A stretch of 29,853 nucleotides of DNA from an uncultured Bacilli bacterium (GTDB lineage: Bacteria; Bacillota_I; Bacilli_A; RF39; UBA660): NCBI GenBank assembly GCA_910577075.1, contig CAJTKV010000003.1:1-29853 (forward strand). The letters run 5' to 3'. Below are positions 1-6,432 of this stretch, piece after piece (position 1 is the stretch's first letter; the number at the start of each line of letters is the position of its first letter). The position numbers and the translations under genes were made by a program. Below the pieces are notes generated by a model, which was not told where the DNA came from, did no database searches, and worked only from the letters and a program-made list of their open reading frames with translations.

Positions 1-313
1 ATCCTTTTTTTAACATTTCATTCTCAATTCTTAATTTCATATTATCATATTCAAGTTGTTCTTCTCTTGTAAGATTTTTTTTATTTGAATATTTAGAGAG
101 AGGATTACCTGGTTTCTTTTTATTAACTAGTCCTTCAATTCCATTTTTTCTATAATCTGTTACCCATTTAAACACTTGTCCTTTTGATATTCCAAAATGT
201 TTGGCACATTTATCCATACCTATGCCATTATTTAAATGATATAAAACTACTTCTTCTTTTTCTTCTTTTGTCCAACTTTTATTTTTTCCACCACTTGGTC
301 TTCCACTTGGCAT
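1..313 (-). CDS. IS3-family transposase OrfA (helix-turn-helix subunit), cut by window edge
   Basis: Reading from the ATG at 313 down to base 1 gives 104 codons with no stop, so the 3' end lies outside the window. The product starts MPSGRPSGGKNKSW and carries a helix-turn-helix of the IS3/IS150 OrfA type (KHFGISKGQVFKWVTDYRK, about residues 39-57), followed by the charged, leucine-rich segment that precedes the OrfA/OrfB junction. A good ribosome site (AAAGGAG) lies just before the ATG. At 4-11 the coding strand has A7G, the usual slippery sequence by which IS3 elements make the OrfAB fusion by -1 frameshifting; whether it acts here cannot be judged without the downstream DNA. Family assignment is by recognition of the protein; function (binding the element's ends) is known for the family. 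Confidence 0.85.
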   Translation of the reverse strand, partial: MPSGRPSGGKNKSWTKEEKEEVVLYHLNNGIGMDKCAKHFGISKGQVFKWVTDYRKNGIEGLVNKKKPGNPLSKYSNKKNLTREEQLEYDNMKLRIENEMLKKG

Positions 314-374
314 AATTATCATCTCCTTTATTTAATTATATCAAAAATAAAAGCATACACTTTTTTTGTGTACA
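1..374 (-). mobile_element. Left end of an IS3-family insertion sequence (partial)
   Basis: The OrfA gene is preceded on its own strand by a sequence beginning TGTACAC at 374, then an A-run and GTGTATGC, an arrangement typical of IS3-family termini that start with TG. The terminus contains a small inverted repeat (catacac/gtgtac around a T7 run). I place the element boundary at about 374, 29 bases beyond the stop codon of the neighbouring ORF. The other end and any target duplication are outside the window, so the boundary is inferred. Confidence 0.6.
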
Positions 375-402
375 CTTTTATATTACAACTTCAAAAGTTT
401 AG

Positions 403-738
403 CTAACTTTCTTTTTTTAATACGTTAAATATGACATCATCATGATATTCATACTCATATATGGGTATTTTAATATTTTTAGATATTGGAGCATCTCCTA
501 TGAGTAATATATATTTTTTATTTAAACTATTTATAATATTTGTATTATAGGGATTTACTACGATTTGCTCATTATTTAAATAGGCATAATTAATTGAGCT
601 AGTCCAATTAAATATGACGATATTGTCTATATTCACTAAAGAGGAGGCAAGATCTAGGTCATTAATAATTTTATAGTCTATTACGCCTATTCTATCAAAT
701 ACATATTTATAGACAAATATATCACTGTTACATAACAA
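403..738 (-). CDS. Unrecognised protein; open frame extends upstream to 933 without a standard start
   Basis: From a TTG at 738 this frame encodes 111 residues. However, the same frame is open without interruption back to a TGA at 934-936, giving 176 codons, and contains no ATG, GTG or TTG before 738. The extra residues (beginning DSIIKSIYVKLTDKYIYIYS) look like ordinary protein and continue smoothly into the downstream part, so the true gene probably starts near 927 at a rare ATT/ATA codon or has lost its start. It directly follows the SpoIIQ-like gene, whose stop is at 929-931. I do not recognise the family. In Bacillus subtilis spoIIQ is followed by spoIIID and mbl, and the beta-strand pattern at the N-terminus (IYVKL...YIYIYSK) is faintly actin/MreB-like, but no nucleotide-binding motif is visible. 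Could be a decaying gene beside the inserted IS. Confidence 0.45.
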   Translation of the reverse strand: MLCNSDIFVYKYVFDRIGVIDYKIINDLDLASSLVNIDNIVIFNWTSSINYAYLNNEQIVVNPYNTNIINSLNKKYILLIGDAPISKNIKIPIYEYEYHDDVIFNVLKKES

Positions 739-928
739 GGTATCTAAGACGAATATGTATTTATTCTTGATAAAGTTGTTATTTAAGATGTTTTTTAAAT
801 AGATAATTAATTTATTAACATTATCTACTTTACCATTTTTGATATAATAACTATCATATCTTTTAACACTTTTAGAATATATATAGATATATTTATCAGT
901 TAATTTTACATATATAGATTTTATAATA

Positions 929-1564
929 CTATCTCATTTCATCTAAATTGCGGTCATAGTATTCCTCAGGATTAACATTTGTACCATTATATAGTAGTTC
1001 AAATAATAACATGTTTTCACTTACACTTACTACTTTATTTTTTCCGCTTGTTCCAATTACTTCGCCCTTATTTACTGTTTCACCTACGCTTACTTCAATA
1101 TTATCTATGCTAGAGTATTTTGAAGTCATGTTATTGGTATGCTTTATTTCTACAATATTACCAAAGACATCATCTTCCGTGATGCTGATAATTTCGCCTT
1201 CATAGATTGCTACAACATCGAATGGCTTATCATTGCTATAAAGAATACCAGTGTTTGGCATATAGGTCTTCTCATATAGAATTAATGACTTTTCTTGTTC
1301 CTCTTTGGATTTTTTTGAATCATAATAGTTAGTATTTATTGTAACTGATTCATCGGTAAATGGACGCATAGAAGTTTTATCTATTTCCGTGTTAACTGGC
1401 GTATAAGAGTTAACTAATCCTCTTAATACATAAGAATTGTTATCTACCCCCATATTGGAAAAGATATTTTCGGAAACTATTGATGTAATAGTTATAACAC
1501 CAATAATAATTGCTACTATTCCTGTAGTTAATACCCAAGTTTTTAGATATAATTTCTTTTTCAT
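929..1564 (-). CDS. spoIIQ: SpoIIQ-like protein with degenerate M23 (LytM) domain
   Basis: A 211-residue protein with one N-terminal membrane segment (about residues 9-31), a linker, and a C-terminal LytM/M23-like beta domain (about 100-197). In SpoIIQ this domain lies between mother cell and forespore and binds SpoIIIAH to make the feeding channel and hold the engulfing membrane. Metallopeptidase ligands are largely gone: the first His of HxxxD is replaced by Asn104 in the NTGILYS segment, and the HLHFE-type motif reads NMLLFEL; only His142 is left. It should therefore be non-catalytic, as in the B. subtilis protein. It follows spoIID, as in B. subtilis, which supports SpoIIQ over a generic M23 protein. 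Preceding ribosome site is AAAGGTG. No spoIIIA genes are in the window. Confidence 0.75.
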   Translation of the reverse strand: MKKKLYLKTWVLTTGIVAIIIGVITITSIVSENIFSNMGVDNNSYVLRGLVNSYTPVNTEIDKTSMRPFTDESVTINTNYYDSKKSKEEQEKSLILYEKTYMPNTGILYSNDKPFDVVAIYEGEIISITEDDVFGNIVEIKHTNNMTSKYSSIDNIEVSVGETVNKGEVIGTSGKNKVVSVSENMLLFELLYNGTNVNPEEYYDRNLDEMR

Positions 1565-1612
1565 ATAATCACCTTTCTAATTAAAAGTGTTTACATTTAA
1601 AAAGAAATTATA

Positions 1613-2491
1613 CTAATAAGTTACAAAAGTTATATCATTATAGTAATATTTTAGAATCTCTTGACTGGTTTTACCTGATTTAGCTAAATAATTGGCCCCA
1701 TATTGACTCATTCCTACTCCATGACCATATCCGTATGTCGTAAATTCATAACTATCTTCTTTTTTTAAGATATCAAAATCAGTACTTCGTAAATTAAGCA
1801 GTTTGCGAAACTCAATTCCCGTATAACTCTTGTTATCGACCTTGATTTCTAGAATATGATGAGTTTTATCTCTTTTAATTATGGTGATATTTTGAAAATT
1901 CCCCAGTATATGCTGCATTTTTTCCTTGGTTATAATTGTTTTCTCCTTATAATCCTTACTTTCTTTATCCCAATTGGAAGAAACAGATTTGATGTTTCCC
2001 TCTTTGAAGACAGCTACACTATCTAAAGTATTGCCATTAGATGTTGAAAAGTAGAAAGATTTAAACAAGTTATTATTTTTTAGCATTACGATCTTTTTAG
2101 TTGATTTTACAATTTTTTCTATCTTATTATAATATTCATCAAATTTATTTCCCCATTTTTCTCTCATGGCTGCTGTATCAATATAACATTGATCAGTAGT
2201 ATCTGTTAAGACTGTGTCTTGGTTTTTGCTTAATATATAATAGGCATATGTTCTTGAAGCAATGGCTTGTGCCTTTAGAGCCTCTTCTTCATATAAGGCG
2301 GGCATTTCACATGCTACAACGCCAACTATGTAGTCTTCAATGTCTATAGTTGTTTTTTCTTTTTCTTCGTCTATAATAGTTATTTGCTTGTCATCGGACG
2401 CTTTTTTGAATGAAGCATTATAGAATGAAAAAAACCAATATAGATTTAATCCTAATATTGGTACTACTAATAAATATAGTTTTCTTTTCAT
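1613..2491 (-). CDS. spoIID: Stage II sporulation protein D (peptidoglycan lytic transglycosylase)
   Basis: The 292-residue product has an N-terminal membrane segment (about residues 4-24) followed by a full SpoIID domain. The segment EDYIVGVVACEMPALYEEEA holds the catalytic Glu at residue 62, and the ALKAQAIASRTYA stretch follows directly. The conserved C-terminal GYGHGVGMSQYGA motif is also present. SpoIID cleaves glycan strands as part of the SpoIID/M/P machine that drives engulfment of the forespore, acting from the mother-cell membrane; this is established for the family. SpoIIM and SpoIIP are not in this window. Start is supported by GGAGATAAT just upstream of the ATG. The gene sits between a DUF1146 gene and the SpoIIQ-like gene on one strand with short gaps, so it is probably co-transcribed. 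A sigma-E promoter was not identified. Confidence 0.93.
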   Translation of the reverse strand: MKRKLYLLVVPILGLNLYWFFSFYNASFKKASDDKQITIIDEEKEKTTIDIEDYIVGVVACEMPALYEEEALKAQAIASRTYAYYILSKNQDTVLTDTTDQCYIDTAAMREKWGNKFDEYYNKIEKIVKSTKKIVMLKNNNLFKSFYFSTSNGNTLDSVAVFKEGNIKSVSSNWDKESKDYKEKTIITKEKMQHILGNFQNITIIKRDKTHHILEIKVDNKSYTGIEFRKLLNLRSTDFDILKKEDSYEFTTYGYGHGVGMSQYGANYLAKSGKTSQEILKYYYNDITFVTY

Positions 2492-2499
2492 ATTATCTC

Positions 2500-2700
2500 C
2501 TAAAATGATGATAAAAGTATCATTACTATATCATATAGAAAATTCGTTAAAATATAACTAATAGCAATTACTAAAGTTACATTTAAGAAACGAGCTTCCC
2601 AAATATGATTTTTTTTAAAGAGATTATTTAAATTTAAGCCGGGAACAATGAAGGCTCCAACTAATAAAGTTAAGCCGTATAATACTATCTTAGATGACAT
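2500..2700 (-). CDS. DUF1146 (YwzB-like) small membrane protein
   Basis: A 66-residue hydrophobic protein with two predicted membrane segments (about 5-24 and 40-62) separated by a short basic loop reading LFKKNHIWEAR. The pattern of hydrophobic segment, then a loop with K-K and ARxL, then a second helix ending NFLYD matches the DUF1146/YwzB family, which in B. subtilis lies near murA and spoIID. Function is unknown. The start overlaps the end of the upstream RpiB-like gene by 11 bases, and the stop is 8 bases before the spoIID start, so it belongs to the same operon. Confidence 0.75.
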   Translation of the reverse strand: MSSKIVLYGLTLLVGAFIVPGLNLNNLFKKNHIWEARFLNVTLVIAISYILTNFLYDIVMILLSSF

Positions 2701-3139
2701 CTGTTTGCTCCAATTTAGCTAGTTTTTCCACTCTTCTGATGTGTCTTTCTTCATTAGAGAATGGAGATTCAACAAAAGTAATAATAAGGTCGCATAGTTG
2801 CTCTAATGGGTAATTATAGTTTAGAGCAATTACATTAGAATTATTATCGAAACGAGTTAATTCAGCTTCTTCTTTAGTGGCAACTTTGGCACATCTTATG
2901 CCCTTTATCTTATTGGCGGCAATAGACATACCTATTCCTGTACGGCATAAAAGAATGCCAAAGTCGACTTCTTTATTTAAATATGCCTTGCATGTAGCGA
3001 TGGCAAAGTCTATATAATCATCTGTTGGGGTATTTACTGGACTGTAGTCGTGTATTTCATACCCCTTTTCCTTTAATACTTTTATTACTTCCTTTTTTAT
3101 TTCTGCTCCGCGGTGATCAGTTGCTATTCCTATTTTCAT
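2690..3139 (-). CDS. rpiB: RpiB/LacAB-family sugar-phosphate isomerase, divergent active site
   Basis: The 149-residue length and fold markers (IGIATDHRGAEIK at the start, LLC-TGIGMSIAANK at 63-77, SNVIAL, and an RHIRRVEKL C-terminus) are those of ribose-5-phosphate isomerase B, which interconverts ribose-5-P and ribulose-5-P in the cytoplasm. Cys65, matching the catalytic Cys66 of the E. coli enzyme, is kept. Two otherwise conserved residues differ: the Gly after it is Arg66 (codon CGT), and the His of the usual R-x-H-N motif (E. coli His99) is Asp98. These changes could alter substrate or lower activity, so the exact reaction is uncertain. It overlaps the preceding ATP-grasp gene by four bases (ATGA), implying translational coupling. 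Confidence 0.85.
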   Translation of the reverse strand: MKIGIATDHRGAEIKKEVIKVLKEKGYEIHDYSPVNTPTDDYIDFAIATCKAYLNKEVDFGILLCRTGIGMSIAANKIKGIRCAKVATKEEAELTRFDNNSNVIALNYNYPLEQLCDLIITFVESPFSNEERHIRRVEKLAKLEQTDVI

Positions 3140-4140
3140 TTTTTCTTTCCTTCTTTCAATGCTCTTTCAAAAATTGGTAGTAAGCCATAGTTGTCGTTGC
3201 GATGGACAGGTAATTGGTATAGATCGTGTCCAGGGAAATCATTGCCCTCAATCAAACATGGTTTATCGGGACCGAGACATACGTCCCATCCCACATATCC
3301 CAATTCAGGAACAATTTCACATGCTTCTTCACATAGTTTTTTAACACTTTCCCATTTAGGTATCTTGGTTCCAACTATTTTAGTATTGGTCATAGGGTGT
3401 ATTTCATAGACATTACCAGATTTATCAATGGCAGGAAAATTTATTTTTCCGGTTTCTATATCAATTGTCGTTACCATTCCCCCATGATTGAAATTATCAA
3501 CAACATTGCCATGATTTCCAATTCGGAGAAGCGCCACGACAACTTTTTTGTTTAAAGTTACAATTCTTAATGTGTTAACCGAATAGGGATATATCTTGTT
3601 TAGACATTCGTGTTGAGGGGCTATATCTTCTACTAGAGTTTGATCTGTACTTATTAGGTGATCATATAATTCGTCCTTTTTATAATCACTTACTTTTATC
3701 TTTTCTACTCCTTTACCACATGATAGTGATAAAGGTTTAACAATTATTTCTTTTTTGCCTTTTAAATATTTCTTAAAATCTTCTTTAGAGGCATCTTTTA
3801 AATAAATCCACTCACGATTGAGGTATTTATCAAATAACTTATTAAATAGGGCTTTATCTTCAAATTTATAGGCATAGGACATGTCGTTAAATTCTTTAGT
3901 TAAACGATTATTTATACCGCGAGTTACAACTGTACTTCTCTCTTTATGATTCATTTTATACATTTCAAAGAGATTATAATCAACATATCCAGCTTGATAT
4001 TTTAATCCACAGTATACAATATCAAAAAAGATATATATGCGATTTTTATTGTTTTTTTCATGAACAGCATTTACAGTTTTAAAGAGATTGCCAAAATTCA
4101 TCTTTGTTATTCTCTTAGCTAAGTATGTTATCTTACTCAT
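3136..4140 (-). CDS. ATP-grasp protein of the sugar-transfer-associated type
   Basis: A 334-residue soluble protein. An N-terminal region of about 95 residues contains the DYNLFEMYKM motif seen in sugar-transfer-associated ATP-grasp proteins (PF14397 type). An ATP-grasp core follows, with the strand-glycine loop EIIVKPLSLSCGKGV at about 134-148, a VNTLRIVTL strand, and an acidic metal-binding end reading IEGNDFPGHD. ATP-grasp enzymes ligate a carboxylate to an amine or thiol through an acyl-phosphate; the substrate here is unknown, and neighbours (RpiB-like, SpoIID) do not settle it. Start ATG at 4140 is preceded by TAGGTGAT. It is the first gene of the operon that runs into rpiB, spoIID and spoIIQ. 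Confidence 0.75.
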   Translation of the reverse strand: MSKITYLAKRITKMNFGNLFKTVNAVHEKNNKNRIYIFFDIVYCGLKYQAGYVDYNLFEMYKMNHKERSTVVTRGINNRLTKEFNDMSYAYKFEDKALFNKLFDKYLNREWIYLKDASKEDFKKYLKGKKEIIVKPLSLSCGKGVEKIKVSDYKKDELYDHLISTDQTLVEDIAPQHECLNKIYPYSVNTLRIVTLNKKVVVALLRIGNHGNVVDNFNHGGMVTTIDIETGKINFPAIDKSGNVYEIHPMTNTKIVGTKIPKWESVKKLCEEACEIVPELGYVGWDVCLGPDKPCLIEGNDFPGHDLYQLPVHRNDNYGLLPIFERALKEGKKK

Positions 4141-4159
4141 CTTATCACCTACTAATTAT

Positions 4160-4168
4160 ATTATACCA
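4160..4168 (-). promoter_or_regulatory. Extended -10 promoter for the ATP-grasp/rpiB/spoIID operon
   Basis: On the minus strand TGGTATAAT lies 20 bases upstream of the ATP-grasp start, a perfect extended -10 element. No good -35 is visible. It would read the whole six-gene unit down to the IS element. Confidence 0.55.
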
Positions 4169-4201
4169 TATATATTAGTACTTAATAATATAGTAAAAAT
4201 A

Positions 4202-4227
4202 AAAAGATGGTTTTGACACCATCTTTT
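4202..4227 (-). terminator. Rho-independent terminator after rpmE
   Basis: A perfect 9-base stem (4202-4210 with 4219-4227) with an 8-base loop begins one base past the rpmE stop codon and is followed on the minus strand by a T-rich run. It separates rpmE from the ATP-grasp operon. Confidence 0.85.
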
Positions 4228-4228
4228 A

Positions 4229-4429
4229 TTAATCAAGATTATATTTTTTATTGAATTTTTCAACATTACCAGTTTTTTTACGATTTCCTTGTGCACCTGT
4301 ATAGAATGGATGACATTCGCTGCAAACTTCAACCATTTGTTCTTCTTTGTTGCTCATTGCTTTAAATGTTGCTCCACAAGCACATTTAAATGTACACATA
4401 ACTTGATTTGGATGTATATTCTTTTTCAT
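4229..4429 (-). CDS. rpmE: 50S ribosomal protein L31, zinc-binding form
   Basis: The 66-residue protein begins MKKNIHPN and has four cysteines spaced as in the zinc-type L31: Cys16 and Cys18 in KCACG, and Cys36 and Cys39 in VCSECHPFYTG. The C-terminal basic tail ends VEKFNKKYNLD, as expected. It binds the 50S central protuberance and helps bridge to the 30S subunit. Forms that keep the cysteines are usually the zinc-replete paralogue. Preceded by GGAGGA and its own promoter, and closed by a terminator, so it is a single-gene unit between murA and the ATP-grasp operon, as rpmE often is in Firmicutes. Confidence 0.97.
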   Translation of the reverse strand: MKKNIHPNQVMCTFKCACGATFKAMSNKEEQMVEVCSECHPFYTGAQGNRKKTGNVEKFNKKYNLD

Positions 4430-4487
4430 CTAAATCCTCCTTCCGCCATAACTTAATTTATAAGCTATAGAAATTCATTACTTGATT

Positions 4488-4515
4488 AGTATATCATATA
4501 TGAGGAAAAAAGCAA
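4488..4515 (-). promoter_or_regulatory. Promoter of rpmE
   Basis: Minus strand: TTGCTT (4510-4515), a 16-base spacer and TATACT (4488-4493), with TGA directly before the -10 giving an extended element. The -35 is only four bases past the murA stop codon. Confidence 0.6.
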
Positions 4516-4518
4516 GGA

Positions 4519-5772
4519 TTATTCGTCAATTAAACGGATATTTGCTCCAACATTATTTAGTTTATCAACTATTTTTTCATATCCTCTAAGGAGATGTTCA
4601 ATATTATAGACAATTGTCGTTCCATCAGCTATCATACCTGCCACTAACATGCTTGCTCCGGCTCGAAGATCTGTTGCCTTAACTTTGCGACCAACAAGAG
4701 GCGTTCTTCCCCTTATTAGAGCGGTTTTATCAAAGGCTTTGATGTCAGCTCCCATGTTGTTAAGATGGGGGATATGACGAAGTCTATTTTCATAGATAGT
4801 CTCTTCAAAGGAGGATTCTCCTTCACATTGGGTTAAAAAGGTACTCATCGGTTGACCTAAATCCGTAGGAAAACCAGGATAAACGGTAGTCTTGATATTT
4901 ACGGCTTTTAAATTTTTAGTTTTATTAATAGTGATTACGTCACCTTCAACTTTCAAATTACAGCCAGCATCTTTCAATTTTGATATCAAAGAATAGATGT
5001 GCTCTTCGACAATGTCAGTTATTTTAAAATCTCTTCCCAATAATGCACCGATTATGAGATAAGTTCCAGCTTCAATGCGGTCGGGAATAACATCGACTTC
5101 GCCATTACCTAATTCTTTTACGCCATCTATTTCAATAGTACCTGATCCGGCTCCCATGATACGAGCTCCCATTGAGTTTAAAAACGATGCAACATTGGCA
5201 ATTTCGGGTTCGCGAGCGGCATTTATTATACGAGTTTTACCTTTTGCTAAAACAGCAGCAAACATGACATTTATCGTTGCTCCCACTGAAGGAAAATCAA
5301 AGAAAATGTCTCTTCCTTGCAATTCAGCGGCATCCATTTTATAGTTTCCACCATTTTCAACAATATGTGCTCCCATTCTTTTAAATGCATCAATATGAAA
5401 ATCGATAGGACGAGAGCCAATAACACATCCTCCAGGGCATGACATTTCTGCATGGTGGAATTTTCCCAATAGCGCACCCATAAAATAGTATGATGCACGT
5501 ATTTTACTAGCATATTCCTCAGATATGGCAACATTTTCAACATTTTTATTATCTACTGTTAAGATTTCATCTTTATATGTTATTTTGGAACCTAGTTCGT
5601 GCATCATCTCCAATAATATTTTAACATCACTGATATCAGGGACATTTCTTATTACACATTTTCCTTTGGTGAGTATAGTTGCCGGAATTAGAGCAACCGC
5701 ACTATTTTTAGCGCCGCCGATGCGAACACTTCCAGATAATTCTCTTCCACCTTCAATTATTAACTTTTTCAT
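4519..5772 (-). CDS. murA: UDP-N-acetylglucosamine 1-carboxyvinyltransferase (MurA)
   Basis: MurA transfers enolpyruvate from PEP to UDP-GlcNAc, the first committed step of peptidoglycan synthesis, in the cytoplasm. From the ATG at 5772 the protein has 417 residues, the family's normal size, beginning MKKLIIEGGRELSG. The active-site cysteine (Cys116, in PGGCVIGSRP) that fosfomycin alkylates is present, as is the LRAGASMLVAG segment with the conserved PEP-binding Arg. An ATG at 5790 is in frame and would add six residues, but AAGGA sits seven bases before 5772 and the shorter form matches the family start, so I chose it. Like B. subtilis murAA, it lies near spoIID. Confidence 0.95.
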   Translation of the reverse strand: MKKLIIEGGRELSGSVRIGGAKNSAVALIPATILTKGKCVIRNVPDISDVKILLEMMHELGSKITYKDEILTVDNKNVENVAISEEYASKIRASYYFMGALLGKFHHAEMSCPGGCVIGSRPIDFHIDAFKRMGAHIVENGGNYKMDAAELQGRDIFFDFPSVGATINVMFAAVLAKGKTRIINAAREPEIANVASFLNSMGARIMGAGSGTIEIDGVKELGNGEVDVIPDRIEAGTYLIIGALLGRDFKITDIVEEHIYSLISKLKDAGCNLKVEGDVITINKTKNLKAVNIKTTVYPGFPTDLGQPMSTFLTQCEGESSFEETIYENRLRHIPHLNNMGADIKAFDKTALIRGRTPLVGRKVKATDLRAGASMLVAGMIADGTTIVYNIEHLLRGYEKIVDKLNNVGANIRLIDE

Positions 5773-5794
5773 AATATCATCCTTATACATTTTT

Positions 5795-5837
5795 ACTATA
5801 TAATTAACATTATGTTAAGTCAATAATTTTATGTCAA
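5795..5837 (-). promoter_or_regulatory. Two overlapping promoters before murA, with a palindrome between their elements
   Basis: Minus strand promoter 1: TTGACA (5832-5837), 17-base spacer, CATAAT (5809-5814). Promoter 2: TTGACT (5818-5823), 17-base spacer, TATAGT (5795-5800). The -10 of the first and the spacer of the second fall in a perfect 7+1+7 inverted repeat, ttaacat-t-atgttaa, at 5804-5818. That could be a repressor site, though short AT palindromes are common in DNA this AT-rich. Confidence 0.6.
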
Positions 5838-5861
5838 CCCTTTACAAAATGTGATGTTTTT

Positions 5862-6383
5862 CTAGATATTATACTTTTTCAATAATTCACTTACATAGGT
5901 TGTATATTCGACATCATTTAAATCTTCTTGTTGGTCAAGCAAGCATAGTGGAGGATACATGACACACCACCAATTTGTTCCTTGCTTATGGCCGAGATTG
6001 ATAACGATTGAGTCATAATAACCCGCACTATAGTCTACTCCTTTATATGTCTTATTGGGGAAGTAATTGCGGCCGATTTTAATCTCATATGTTGTATTTA
6101 ATTTATTAGACTCTATATAGTTTTCTAATTTTTGATTAATGCTTTCGTATTGATTTAAAAGAATATTTTCCGCATCTTCACTGGATTTGGCATTTTTAGT
6201 AAGATCTATCAAATATTCTTGCATATATGTACTAATCTTGCTTTTAGCAAGTTGATCCTTGGCAGAATTGGAATTGGCGACAACGCGATAGCGTATTGAA
6301 CTTTCCGGAATTATTATTGTATCACTTTTACTGTTTATCATAATTAGCATAGCTATTGCTACGATTACTAATAACTTCTTCAT
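5862..6383 (-). CDS. spoIIR: Stage II sporulation protein R (SpoIIR)
   Basis: SpoIIR is made in the forespore under sigma-F, is secreted into the intermembrane space and triggers SpoIIGA to process pro-sigma-E in the mother cell. The 173-residue product has an N-terminal signal/anchor (about residues 1-17), the family's IRYRVVANSNSAKDQ segment (about 30-44), and the NWWCVMYPPLCLLD signature near the C-terminus. These are characteristic enough for a firm call. It follows prmC, and B. subtilis also keeps spoIIR close to prfA-prmC. A hairpin between prmC and spoIIR overlaps its ribosome-binding site (see the terminator entry). I saw no clear sigma-F promoter. Confidence 0.93.
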   Translation of the reverse strand: MKKLLVIVAIAMLIMINSKSDTIIIPESSIRYRVVANSNSAKDQLAKSKISTYMQEYLIDLTKNAKSSEDAENILLNQYESINQKLENYIESNKLNTTYEIKIGRNYFPNKTYKGVDYSAGYYDSIVINLGHKQGTNWWCVMYPPLCLLDQQEDLNDVEYTTYVSELLKKYNI

Positions 6384-6423
6384 AAAAAAATTACCCTCTT
6401 TCTAATTAAGTAATGGGGTAATT
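6384..6423 (-). terminator. Hairpin between prmC and spoIIR, terminator-like and covering the spoIIR ribosome site
   Basis: An 8-base perfect stem (6389-6396 with 6416-6423, AATTACCC/GGGTAATT) with a 19-base loop is followed on the minus strand by a run of Ts that reaches the spoIIR ATG. The 3' arm contains part of the spoIIR Shine-Dalgarno (AGAGGG, 6394-6399). It may terminate prmC transcription and/or hide the spoIIR ribosome site in read-through RNA. Confidence 0.55.
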
Positions 6424-6432
6424 ATTTTTATT

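Noticed and set aside
387..399. Small inverted repeat after the orphan ORF as a terminator
   Set aside because: The stem is only five AT-rich pairs and no T-run follows on the minus strand.
3159..3409. Plus-strand open frames within the ATP-grasp gene
   Set aside because: Shadows of a recognised gene on the other strand, with no start signals.
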